DNA of 63,846 bases from Treponema sp. (GTDB taxonomy: Bacteria > Spirochaetota > Spirochaetia > Treponematales > Breznakiellaceae), in NCBI GenBank assembly GCA_031283105.1, contig JAITCL010000088.1, positions 1 through 63,846 on the forward strand. Direction: 5' to 3'. The notes below the pieces were generated by a model. It was not told the DNA's origin and made no database searches. It saw only the letters and a list, made by a program, of their open reading frames with translations. Positions 39,216-46,564 of this stretch are shown here, piece after piece. A program made the translations under genes and the position numbers. Position 1 is the first letter of the stretch. The number at the start of each line of letters is the position of its first letter.

Positions 39216-40546
39216 GCCACTACATTGAACGACCGAGGTTTTTTTGTTCCCTCGGCGGAGCGTTATCCACGCTGGAAGCGCTGCCCGAAACCATACCAAT
39301 CCTCCACTGCGCCGCAGGCTGCGCCGGTAATATTGCGTGGGCGCAAAACGGCGGCAGCGCTCTGCAAGTAGGCGGATACTGCGGCGGTCTTGCCGTTCCC
39401 AGCTCCAATGTGGGCGAACATGACGTGGTATTCGGCGGAACAGACCGGTTGCGCGAACAGATAGAATCCACCCTTGAACTGATGGAAGGGCGGCTGTACG
39501 TGGTAATAACCGGATGCGTAACCGAAATTATCGGGGACGACATTCGTTCCGTAACGGCTGAATTCAGTGACAGAGCCGATATTGTCGCCGCCAATACCGG
39601 CGGATTTAAGGGTAACTCGTATTGGGGCTACGATATTGTTTTATCCGAAATTGTCAGGCGTTATGTGAAAAAGAACGCCGATAAAAAAAAGAAATCGGTC
39701 AATATTTTAGGCATCGTCCCCTACATGGACTGCTTTTGGCGGGGAAACCTTACCGGAGTCAGGCGGCTGTTGGAAAAAATAGGGCTTGAGGTAAATACCT
39801 TCTTTACCGATGAGGACACATTGGACGGCGTTCAAAATTCATCTTCAGCCGCGTTAAACATTGTCCTTTCGGACGTGTATGGTCTGGAAACTGCGAAAAC
39901 CTACGAATCTGCGCATAACGTTCCCTACATTACGGCGACTTTGCCTGTGGGGCCAACCGCCAGCGCGGAACTTTTACGGTCGGTTTCGAAAGCCCTGCAA
40001 TTGGAGGTTGATGTTGAGGCGATTATTGAAAATGAATCCCGGCGTTATTATAAATACCTTACGCCGTTAGTTGACGTGTACAACGACGCTGATTTGCAAA
40101 AGTATTCGGTCATTGTCGGCGACGTAAACTACGCGGTAGCGCTGACCCGCTTTCTTGCCGATGATTTGGGTTGGTCGCCGGCGCTGATTCAGTTTACCGA
40201 CCCGTTAAACGAAGAACAGCAGGCGCAGATTTCCACAAAACTGAAAGGTAATGGGTTGTTTGCCGATCCCAAAGTCGTCTTTGACACCAACGCGTCCGAG
40301 GCGATACGGTACATCAATGAAATGTACCCCAAACGGGAATCGGATAAGTACGCGGAAACCATCGCGCCCGCCTTTGTGGTGGGAAGCTCGCTGGAACGCG
40401 ACCTGGCGTTAAAAATCGGCGCACCGCATTTAAGCGTCAGCTTTCCCGTATCAAACCGCGCGGCGATTAACCGCGGCTATACCGGCTTTGACGGCGGGTT
40501 GACGCTCACCGAAGATTTACTCAGCGCGGCGGTTGCGGCAAGGTAA
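39212..40546 (+). CDS. Nitrogenase-like component K (NifK homologue), set 2
   Basis: 444-aa beta-type subunit paralogous to the one at 33074; both begin MSxYIExPRF. P-cluster ligands Cys12 (RFFCSL), Cys37 (HCAAGC) and Cys102 (TGCVTEIIGDD). Four-base overlap with D2 (ATGA). A 71-base gap follows before the reductase gene, holding a small inverted repeat (TGTTA...TAACA, around 40587-40604). Confidence 0.9.
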   Translation: MSHYIERPRFFCSLGGALSTLEALPETIPILHCAAGCAGNIAWAQNGGSALQVGGYCGGLAVPSSNVGEHDVVFGGTDRLREQIESTLELMEGRLYVVITGCVTEIIGDDIRSVTAEFSDRADIVAANTGGFKGNSYWGYDIVLSEIVRRYVKKNADKKKKSVNILGIVPYMDCFWRGNLTGVRRLLEKIGLEVNTFFTDEDTLDGVQNSSSAALNIVLSDVYGLETAKTYESAHNVPYITATLPVGPTASAELLRSVSKALQLEVDVEAIIENESRRYYKYLTPLVDVYNDADLQKYSVIVGDVNYAVALTRFLADDLGWSPALIQFTDPLNEEQQAQISTKLKGNGLFADPKVVFDTNASEAIRYINEMYPKRESDKYAETIAPAFVVGSSLERDLALKIGAPHLSVSFPVSNRAAINRGYTGFDGGLTLTEDLLSAAVAAR

Positions 40547-40617
40547 GGGCTGGAAGCAATGTCATCACATCAGGCAAATGAATTTTGTTACTTATCCATA
40601 ACAGGAGGAACATAAGT

Positions 40618-41493
40618 ATGGCTAAAAAGATCAAGCAAATCGCGATCTACGGAAAGGGTGGAATTGGCAAATCAACTACCACGTCAAACATTTCGGCGGC
40701 GCTCTCGACGCTCGGCTACAAGGTGATGCAGTTTGGGTGCGACCCTAAAAGCGATTCCACCAATACCCTGCGCGGCGGCGAGTATATCCCGACCGTGCTG
40801 GACAGCCTTCGTGAAAAACCAACGGTAAAGGCAAGCGACGTGATATTTGAAGGATACAACGGTATTTATTGTGTGGAAGCGGGCGGGCCCGCCCCCGGCG
40901 TTGGTTGCGCGGGACGCGGCATCATAACCGCGGTAGAGCTGTTTAAGCAGCAAAACGCCTTTGAAAAACTGGATTTGGATTTTGTCATTTATGACGTTCT
41001 GGGCGACGTTGTATGCGGCGGTTTTGCAGTCCCCATCCGCGAAGGAATCGCGGAACACGTCTTTACCGTTTCTTCCTCGGATTTTATGGCGGTTTACGCC
41101 GCAAACAATCTGTTTAAGGGAATAGCAAAATATTCCAATTCCGGCGGCGCTTTGCTTGGCGGAATTATTGCCAATTCCATTAACAAACCTTACGCGAAAG
41201 ATATTATTGACGATTTCGCATCACGCACAAAAACGCGCATCATGCAATATGTGCCGCGTTCCGTTACGGTAACGCAGAGCGAACTGCGCGGAAAAACCAC
41301 CATTGAGGCCGCGCCGGATTCCAATCAGGCAAAAATCTATATTGAACTTGCCAAGCGTATCGCCGCCCATGAAAACTCCATGACACCGTCTCCTTTGGAC
41401 GCGGCGGAACTGCGGGAATGGGCGGCAGGATGGTCAGACCAGCTTTTGGCTCTTGAAACGGGAGACATTACCGACAAAGGCGAGAACATTTAA
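40618..41493 (+). CDS. Nitrogenase-like reductase (NifH homologue), set 2
   Basis: 291-aa Fe protein with P-loop GKGGIGKS (12-19), Cys97 (GVGCAGRG) and Cys133 (DVVCGGFA). It diverges from set 1 in the partner-docking and C-terminal region: [18 protein letters not shown] replaces the NifH-like [17 protein letters not shown], and CDPKSDST replaces CDPKADST. This suggests each reductase is tuned to its own D-K partner. Start at 40618 follows GGAGG; the frame is open to 40585. The D-K-H gene order differs from H-D-K in set 1. Confidence 0.92.
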   Translation: MAKKIKQIAIYGKGGIGKSTTTSNISAALSTLGYKVMQFGCDPKSDSTNTLRGGEYIPTVLDSLREKPTVKASDVIFEGYNGIYCVEAGGPAPGVGCAGRGIITAVELFKQQNAFEKLDLDFVIYDVLGDVVCGGFAVPIREGIAEHVFTVSSSDFMAVYAANNLFKGIAKYSNSGGALLGGIIANSINKPYAKDIIDDFASRTKTRIMQYVPRSVTVTQSELRGKTTIEAAPDSNQAKIYIELAKRIAAHENSMTPSPLDAAELREWAAGWSDQLLALETGDITDKGENI

Positions 41494-41495
41494 TT

Positions 41496-41870
41496 ATGCC
41501 CCATATCATCGCGGTATCTACCACCGACGGCAAATTCATACACCGGCATTTTGGAAGAACGGAAAAGTTTTGCATTGTTTCAATAAACGACAATGATTAT
41601 ACCTGCATTGAAACAAGAAAGGTACAGCCGTGCTGTAATAATTTTGAACATCACGAATCCGCTTTTGACAAGGTGCTTCAAATTCTCCATGACTGCGAAG
41701 CGGTTATCGTCGGCAAAATCGGCCCGAGCGCGTACAACTATTTGACGTTTAAGGGAATGAGGGTGCTTGAAGCGCCCGGATTTGTTGACGATGTTTTAAC
41801 GGCATTATGCAAAAACCAGGATCGGTTTTTCACAAGTAAAAGGATGAATACTGATGACGGCAATAGCTGA
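41496..41870 (+). CDS. NifX/NafY-fold cofactor-binding protein, set 2
   Basis: 124-aa member of the dinitrogenase iron-molybdenum cofactor family: IIAVSTTDGKFIHRHFGR (N-terminal strand plus HFGR motif), VIVGKIGPSAYNYL and VLEAPG near the C terminus. A CC pair (QPCCNN ~46) might coordinate a cluster. It starts two bases after the reductase stop and overlaps the nifB-like gene by 17 bases, pointing to a joint role in cofactor assembly or carriage. Confidence 0.83.
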   Translation: MPHIIAVSTTDGKFIHRHFGRTEKFCIVSINDNDYTCIETRKVQPCCNNFEHHESAFDKVLQILHDCEAVIVGKIGPSAYNYLTFKGMRVLEAPGFVDDVLTALCKNQDRFFTSKRMNTDDGNS

Positions 41871-42726
41871 AGTAACGCAAAAACACCCGTGCTTTTCTGT
41901 GGACAGACCGAACAACAAAGGCCGGATTCATCTTCCTGTCAGTCCCGGATGTAATATTGAGTGTAAATTTTGTGACAGAAAAATTAACACGACAGAACAA
42001 TGTCCCGGCGTAACCGCGCAGGTAATCTCGCCTCTTGAGGCTCTTGAAGTTGTGAGGAAATCGCTCGCGCTCTTGCCTGAAATAACAGTTGTAGGTATCG
42101 CGGGCCCCGGTGAAGCGCTGGCTACGCCCTACGCTCTGGAAACTTTTCGCCTGATTGGCAAAGAGTTTCCCGCTTTGATACGCTGTATGAGCACTAACGG
42201 CCTGTTGTTGGATGATTTAGCCGATGAGGTAATCAACGCGGGAGTAAACACGTTAACTGTTACGGTAAATGAAATCTACCCCGCCGAGCAGGCGCGCATT
42301 TGCGCCAGGATTCGATACAAGGATAAAGTGTACGAAGGAACGGATGCCGCCCGTCTGCTTATTTCAAAACAACTTGCGGGAATCCGCAGGATAAAGGCCG
42401 CGGGCATATTGGTAAAAGTGAATACCGTCCTTGTTCCGGGAATAAACGACGGCCATATCGCGGATATAGCCCGTACCGTCAGCGAAGCAGGAGCGGATTT
42501 ATATAATATTATTCCGTTGATTCCCCGCCATGAAATGTCAAATGCCGCCCCTCCGGCCTGTTTTCAGATTGACAAAGCGCGTGTTGAAGCGGAAAAATAT
42601 ATACGGGTTTTCCGTCATTGTCAGCATTGCCGCGCCGACGCTGTCGGAGTTCCGGGCGGCAAAGATTACGGAGAGCGGATTTATTTAAACAGGGTATCGC
42701 ACAGCGCTACGTTTTCGCACGGCTAA
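41854..42726 (+). CDS. nifB: NifB-type radical SAM cofactor-maturation protein
   Basis: 290-aa NifB core without the C-terminal NifX domain. Radical SAM cluster CNIECKFC (Cys33, 37, 40); K-cluster-type cysteines in HPCFS (Cys13) and RHCQHCRADAVG (Cys256, 259). VVGIAGPGEAL, STNGLLLD, LTVTVNEI and KVNTVLVPGINDGH all match NifB. NifB builds the carbide-containing 8Fe core (NifB-co) of nitrogenase cofactors from two 4Fe clusters. Its presence as the last gene of the cluster argues that at least one D-K pair uses a NifB-co-derived cofactor. NifX-like protein at 41496 may act as its carrier. Shine-Dalgarno AAAAGG precedes the ATG. Confidence 0.93.
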   Translation: MTAIAEVTQKHPCFSVDRPNNKGRIHLPVSPGCNIECKFCDRKINTTEQCPGVTAQVISPLEALEVVRKSLALLPEITVVGIAGPGEALATPYALETFRLIGKEFPALIRCMSTNGLLLDDLADEVINAGVNTLTVTVNEIYPAEQARICARIRYKDKVYEGTDAARLLISKQLAGIRRIKAAGILVKVNTVLVPGINDGHIADIARTVSEAGADLYNIIPLIPRHEMSNAAPPACFQIDKARVEAEKYIRVFRHCQHCRADAVGVPGGKDYGERIYLNRVSHSATFSHG

Positions 42727-42742
42727 TCGGAATTTCGTGATA

Positions 42743-42771
42743 TAGACAAGCCTGATTATTTATGCTACTGT
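42743..42771 (+). promoter_or_regulatory. Predicted promoter of the DAHP synthase gene
   Basis: TAGACA (42743-42748), 17 bases, TACTGT (42766-42771) with an extended -10 (TGC just upstream). The second ilvB has the same design (TATAGACAA...TTATGCTAC). Predicted start about 42778, three bases before the ATG; no Shine-Dalgarno sequence. Confidence 0.5.
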
Positions 42772-42780
42772 CGGTTTGTT

Positions 42781-43791
42781 ATGATTGTTGTTATTAAGCA
42801 AGATGCAAACGAAAAAAGCGTAGAAAATCTGATTACATGGCTGGGAAACCAGGGGCTGCGCGTCAATGTAAATCGGGGCGTATATCAAACGGTGCTGGGG
42901 CTGATTGGCGACACGCACAGCCTTAATGCGGAACTGATCGGCGGCATGGATATTGTAGAGCGCGTACAGCGGATCAGCGAGCCGTATAAAAAAGCCAACC
43001 GCAAGTTTCACGCGGACGATACCGTGGTGGATATGGGCGGGCATAAAATTGGCGGCGGCCATTTTCAGTTTATCGCCGGGCCCTGTTCGGTGGAATCGTC
43101 TGAGCAGATCTGCGGGATAGCGCGGCAGGTGCATGAGGCCGGGGCTAATCTTTTGCGGGGCGGAGCGTTCAAGCCGCGGACTTCACCCTATTCGTTTCAG
43201 GGGCTTCGGGACGAAGGCATAGAATTTTTGCTGAAAGCGAAAGAACTCACCGGAATGCCCGTTGTCAGCGAAATAATGAACACAAATCATCTGCCCATGT
43301 TCGAGCAGGTAGATGTCATTCAGGTGGGCGCGCGCAATATGCAGAATTTTGAACTGCTGAAAGAACTGGGAACGCAGGAAAAACCAATTCTGCTGAAGCG
43401 GGGGCTTGCCAATACGCTTGAAGAACTGCTGATGAGCGCGGAATACATCATGTCAGGTGGAAACGGAAACATTATTCTCTGCGAGCGCGGTATCCGCACT
43501 TTTGAAACATCCACCCGCAATACCCTTGATATTTCCGCCATACCGATGTTAAAACGGTTGACGCATCTGCCGGTGATTATTGATCCCAGCCATGCCGCGG
43601 GCGATGCGGCTCTGGTGTATCCGCTTTCAATGGCGGCGGCGGCGGCGGGCGCAGACGGTCTGATCATTGAAGTCCACAACGACCCCGCCCATGCCTTGTG
43701 CGACGGGCCGCAGTCAATTACACCTGACGCTTTCGCTTCTTTGGCGCATGATGTCAAAAAGATTTTAGATGTTGTAAACAAGAAAAAATAA
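42781..43791 (+). CDS. aroF: 3-Deoxy-7-phosphoheptulonate synthase (DAHP synthase), type I-beta
   Basis: 336-aa enzyme that condenses PEP and erythrose-4-phosphate, the entry to aromatic amino acids. Residues ~1-70 form a ferredoxin-like regulatory domain as in Thermotoga DAHP synthase; the barrel (~85-336) has AGPCSVES (~100), GGAFKPRTSPYSFQG (~125), ARNMQNFELL and IDPSHAAGD (~262). It starts a separate unit right after the nitrogenase-like cluster and precedes pheA by 14 bases. Confidence 0.94.
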   Translation: MIVVIKQDANEKSVENLITWLGNQGLRVNVNRGVYQTVLGLIGDTHSLNAELIGGMDIVERVQRISEPYKKANRKFHADDTVVDMGGHKIGGGHFQFIAGPCSVESSEQICGIARQVHEAGANLLRGGAFKPRTSPYSFQGLRDEGIEFLLKAKELTGMPVVSEIMNTNHLPMFEQVDVIQVGARNMQNFELLKELGTQEKPILLKRGLANTLEELLMSAEYIMSGGNGNIILCERGIRTFETSTRNTLDISAIPMLKRLTHLPVIIDPSHAAGDAALVYPLSMAAAAAGADGLIIEVHNDPAHALCDGPQSITPDAFASLAHDVKKILDVVNKKK

Positions 43792-43805
43792 GGCGAGGAT
43801 TAATC

Positions 43806-44912
43806 ATGAATATTGATGAACTGAATCAGGAAATAGACGGCATTGACGACCAGTTGTTGAAACTGTTTGAACGGCGCATGGAGCTTGCCCAGCCGGTCAT
43901 GGACACGGAACGCCAGCGCAAAATCCTGTACCGGCTTTGCGAACAGGCGCGGCCTGAATTGGCGGGATATGTCAAAGTTTTGTTTTCTTCCCTTTTCGAG
44001 ATAAGCCGCAGTCATCAAAAAGGGCAGAGCCATTATGATTCGGCGGTAAAAAAACTGCTTGACGACGCGGCTGCGCACACGCCCGATAGTTTCCCTTCAC
44101 GGGCTGCTGTTGCCTGTCAGGGCGTGGAAGGCGCGTATTCCCAGGCCGCCTGTGACAAACTGTTTTCACCGGCGGACATCACCTATTTCAACAGTTTTGA
44201 GGGAGTTTTTCAGGCGGTAGACAGCGGCCTGTGCCGTTTCGGAGTAGTGCCGCTGGAAAACAGTTCCGCCGGTTCGGTCAATGAAGTGTATGAGCTTATG
44301 AATCGTTACCGCTTCTATATTGTGCGCAGTATAAAACTGCCGATAACGCATACATTACTGGCGGCGCCCGGCGCGAAGTTAGACGACATCAAAGAAGTGT
44401 TTTCACATGAGCAGGCTATCCGCCAATGCAGCCGGTTTTTAAAATCATGGAACGGCGTTAAAATAACCGAGTGCGCGAACACGGCAATGGCCGCAAAACA
44501 GGCGGCAAGTTCAGGGCGGACAGACGCAGCGGTTATCTCATCGCGCGATTGCGCCGAGTTGTACGGCTTGTCCGCGCTGTCATACAATATTCAAAACACC
44601 GACAACAATTATACGCGCTTCATCTGTATATCAAAAAAGCCGGAAATATATCCGGGGGCGCATAAAACCAGCCTTATCCTGGCGCTAAAACACAAACCCG
44701 GCTCTCTGTACCATGTCCTCGCCAAATTTTACGCGCACGGAATCAACATGAACAAACTGGAGAGCCACCCCATCTCCGGTCAGAATTTTGAATTTCTTTT
44801 TTATTTTGACATTGACACACCGGTTATTTCCGATGAGTTAAAACAGGTACTGACCGAACTTGAACAGGAAACCGATATGTTCAGTTTTCTGGGGACGTAT
44901 CAGGAATTTTAG
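43806..44912 (+). CDS. pheA: Prephenate dehydratase with degenerate chorismate mutase domain
   Basis: 368-aa P-protein. Residues ~1-70 resemble an AroQ chorismate mutase, ~100-275 are prephenate dehydratase (ACQGVEGAYSQAACDKLF, NSFEGVFQAVDSG, PLENSSAGSVNE and the TRF motif in NNYTRF), and ~285-365 are an ACT domain (ESHPISGQNFEF). The mutase part appears to lack about 12 residues: LAQPVMDTERQRKIL follows directly where E. coli has EVGKAKLL..., removing the catalytic lysine equivalent to Lys39. The ACT ESRP motif is ESHP. The dehydratase assignment is firm; mutase activity is doubtful. Confidence 0.93.
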   Translation: MNIDELNQEIDGIDDQLLKLFERRMELAQPVMDTERQRKILYRLCEQARPELAGYVKVLFSSLFEISRSHQKGQSHYDSAVKKLLDDAAAHTPDSFPSRAAVACQGVEGAYSQAACDKLFSPADITYFNSFEGVFQAVDSGLCRFGVVPLENSSAGSVNEVYELMNRYRFYIVRSIKLPITHTLLAAPGAKLDDIKEVFSHEQAIRQCSRFLKSWNGVKITECANTAMAAKQAASSGRTDAAVISSRDCAELYGLSALSYNIQNTDNNYTRFICISKKPEIYPGAHKTSLILALKHKPGSLYHVLAKFYAHGINMNKLESHPISGQNFEFLFYFDIDTPVISDELKQVLTELEQETDMFSFLGTYQEF

Positions 44913-44950
44913 GTGTGGATAAAATGAGAGACTTCCGTTTGACAATTATA

Positions 44951-44979
44951 TAGACATGATACCAACGGAAAGTTATAAT
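44951..44979 (+). promoter_or_regulatory. Predicted promoter of ridA
   Basis: TAGACA (44951-44956), 17 bases, TATAAT (44974-44979), five bases before the ATG. No Shine-Dalgarno sequence; transcription should start at or next to the start codon. Confidence 0.55.
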
Positions 44980-44984
44980 TAACC

Positions 44985-45362
44985 ATGAACATTATTTCTA
45001 CCAATTCAGCGCCGGCGGCCATTGGCCCCTATTCCCAGGCTGTAACAGTTGATGGACTGCTCTTTGCCTCCGGTCAGATTCCGTTATCGCCTGCAACAGG
45101 CGCTGTGGTAAACGGCGGCATAAAGGAACAGGCCGAACAAGTTATGCGAAATATCGCGGCGGTACTTGCGGCAGCAGAAAGCGATTTTTCAAAAGTAGTA
45201 AAAACGACGTGCTTTCTAACCAGCATGGATGATTTTGCCGCGTTCAACGAGGTATATGCACAATACTTTACCGGCAAACCGGCGCGTTCCTGCGTAGCCG
45301 TATCGGCCCTGCCGCGCGGCGTTCTGGTTGAAGTTGAGGTTGTTGCAAAGATTTCCGGGTGA
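44985..45362 (+). CDS. ridA: RidA (reactive enamine/imine deaminase)
   Basis: 125-aa YjgF/YER057c/UK114 family protein. SAPAAIGPYSQAV near the N terminus, SGQIPL, and the conserved catalytic arginine in ALPRGVLVEVE (~105) are all present. RidA hydrolyses reactive 2-aminoacrylate released by PLP enzymes, including those acting on serine, threonine and cysteine, which protects branched-chain and other PLP enzymes. It stands alone behind a promoter giving a leaderless message. Confidence 0.95.
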   Translation: MNIISTNSAPAAIGPYSQAVTVDGLLFASGQIPLSPATGAVVNGGIKEQAEQVMRNIAAVLAAAESDFSKVVKTTCFLTSMDDFAAFNEVYAQYFTGKPARSCVAVSALPRGVLVEVEVVAKISG

Positions 45363-45418
45363 GGTGTATTAGGGGCGTGTAGACTGAGTTAGGCGAAATT
45401 TGTGTTGCATTTATTACA

Positions 45419-45463
45419 ATGATATAACAAAATATAATTTTAATGCTTGAGTTGTTATATCAT
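45419..45463. repeat. Perfect 12-bp inverted repeat between convergent genes
   Basis: ATGATATAACAA (45419-45430) and TTGTTATATCAT (45452-45463), separated by 21 AT-rich bases. It lies between ridA and the convergent TPR fragment. It may be an operator or a weak terminator, or mark the edge of the AT-rich island. Confidence 0.7.
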
Positions 45464-45510
45464 ATTCAAATCAAATTTTTAAAATCTTAAAATAACAGAT
45501 CATAGTAATA

Positions 45511-45846
45511 TTATAAGATAACCACGACAATGGCCTTTGTAATAAAACCATATAAAATAGCAGAACTGGTATACTCAGGATTTAATCTGATAACTTCGTT
45601 AAAATCGCTGATTGCCTCATTATATAGACCCGTTTTTTTATAGCAAAGAGAGCGCATTAAATAGGCATCTGTATAATCTGGTTTTAGCTTAATAGTTGCA
45701 GAAAAATCTTCTATAGCCTCATTTTGCTTACCTCTATTATTGTAAGCCAATCCGCGCTTGTAGTAATTTTCAGCATCATTCGGATTTAGACCGATTGCTT
45801 CGGTAAAATCCAAAATAACTATATCAAGTGTGTTGATTATTCTCAT
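45511..45846 (-). CDS. Short TPR protein
   Basis: 111 aa, consisting of almost nothing but two to three tetratricopeptide units (AENYYKRGLAYNNRGKQNEA, then DAYLMRSLCYKKTGLYNEAI) and a hydrophobic end (GFITKAIVVVIL). The start at 45846 has a GGGGGAG site. The first residues (LDFTEAIGLNP) already read as the end of a TPR helix, so it may be a fragment of a longer protein. It ends a three-gene reverse-strand unit. The repeats resemble those of the 686-aa protein encoded divergently. Confidence 0.65.
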   Translation of the reverse strand: MRIINTLDIVILDFTEAIGLNPNDAENYYKRGLAYNNRGKQNEAIEDFSATIKLKPDYTDAYLMRSLCYKKTGLYNEAISDFNEVIRLNPEYTSSAILYGFITKAIVVVIL

Positions 45847-45869
45847 GTGTTCAACTCCCCCATAGTCCT

Positions 45870-46121
45870 TCAGGAACAGACAAAAGTGTCCCGGCCTTGT
45901 TTTATCGAATCAAGTAATTCAAACCATTTTTCACTTTCTATAATAAAATCTTTACTGAAACAACTAACATGATTAGGTGCGGACATAAGGTCTCCTTGAT
46001 AATAACTAATCGCTGTAGTAGCAATTATTATCTGAACTTTGTTCCCCGAATATTGTTTCGCTTCAATATATGCAACATTATCCATATTCAAAATTTCATT
46101 GTTATCAAAAAGTAAAAACAT
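45870..46121 (-). CDS. Hypothetical 83-aa protein
   Basis: Start MFLLFDNNEILNMDNVAYIE; no domain recognised. Mixed alpha/beta composition, two cysteines near the C terminus (CFSKDF and FVCS end). A clear AAGGAG six bases before the ATG at 46121 supports it; the frame runs further upstream to 46289 but that part overlaps a hairpin-rich spacer and the glycine-rich gene. Middle gene of a small reverse-strand unit. Confidence 0.6.
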   Translation of the reverse strand: MFLLFDNNEILNMDNVAYIEAKQYSGNKVQIIIATTAISYYQGDLMSAPNHVSCFSKDFIIESEKWFELLDSIKQGRDTFVCS

Positions 46122-46219
46122 AATTTTCTCCTTAATGTGTTTCTTTGTTAATAAGCTGGGAACACGGAAGTTTATTGACAAAAGCAACTCCCTTTCGTGT
46201 TTCCGTGGCTTAATTACCC

Positions 46220-46399
46220 TCAGCCTTGGCCTTTTGGAGGCGCATTGTTTCTGTCGCCTCCTGACAGGCAGCCGGTAGTGCTGGGCCATCCGGCTGGGTT
46301 AGGCCCATTGTTTGGGGGAATAGGCGACGGACGACCGCCGCCTCCAGTTCCATGTCCTTTTCCGCCTCCGCCTTTTGAACCGCTGCTTCCTTTTGCCAT
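46220..46399 (-). CDS. Glycine-rich small protein (59 aa)
   Basis: Starts MAKGSSGSKGGGGKGHGTGG and ends NNAPPKGQG; a central NPAGWPSTTG and SGGDRNN give it a recognisable pattern rather than random low complexity. No signal peptide. A GAGGAG site lies seven bases before the ATG. It heads a reverse-strand set with the 83-aa and TPR genes. Lack of hydrophobic residues suggests a disordered peptide; precursor peptide, toxin component or adaptor are all guesses. A 75-residue frame in another register covers the same DNA but has no ribosome site. Confidence 0.6.
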   Translation of the reverse strand: MAKGSSGSKGGGGKGHGTGGGGRPSPIPPNNGPNPAGWPSTTGCLSGGDRNNAPPKGQG

Positions 46400-46549
46400 A
46401 ATTGACTCCTCGAAAATGAATTTTTACCCATATACAATGGGTTTATACAATAAGAATTTAATTTTTAGATGAAATCTTGACTGTAAAATCTTGGCGACAA
46501 AAATCTGTTTTTTGCCAAAATCGGTGCTTATTTCTTTCTTAATTCTTGA

Positions 46550-46555
46550 TATAAT
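46550..46555 (+). promoter_or_regulatory. -10 box of the 686-aa TPR gene
   Basis: TATAAT ending nine bases before the ATG at 46565; -35 region poor (CTTATT at 17 bases). No Shine-Dalgarno sequence, so a near-leaderless start is likely. Confidence 0.4.
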
Positions 46556-46564
46556 ATACTTTCC

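Noticed and set aside
46197-46472. Proline-rich plus-strand frame and a 75-aa reverse frame over the glycine-rich gene
   Set aside because: Both are other-register readings of the same GC-skewed DNA; only the frame starting at 46399 has a ribosome site.
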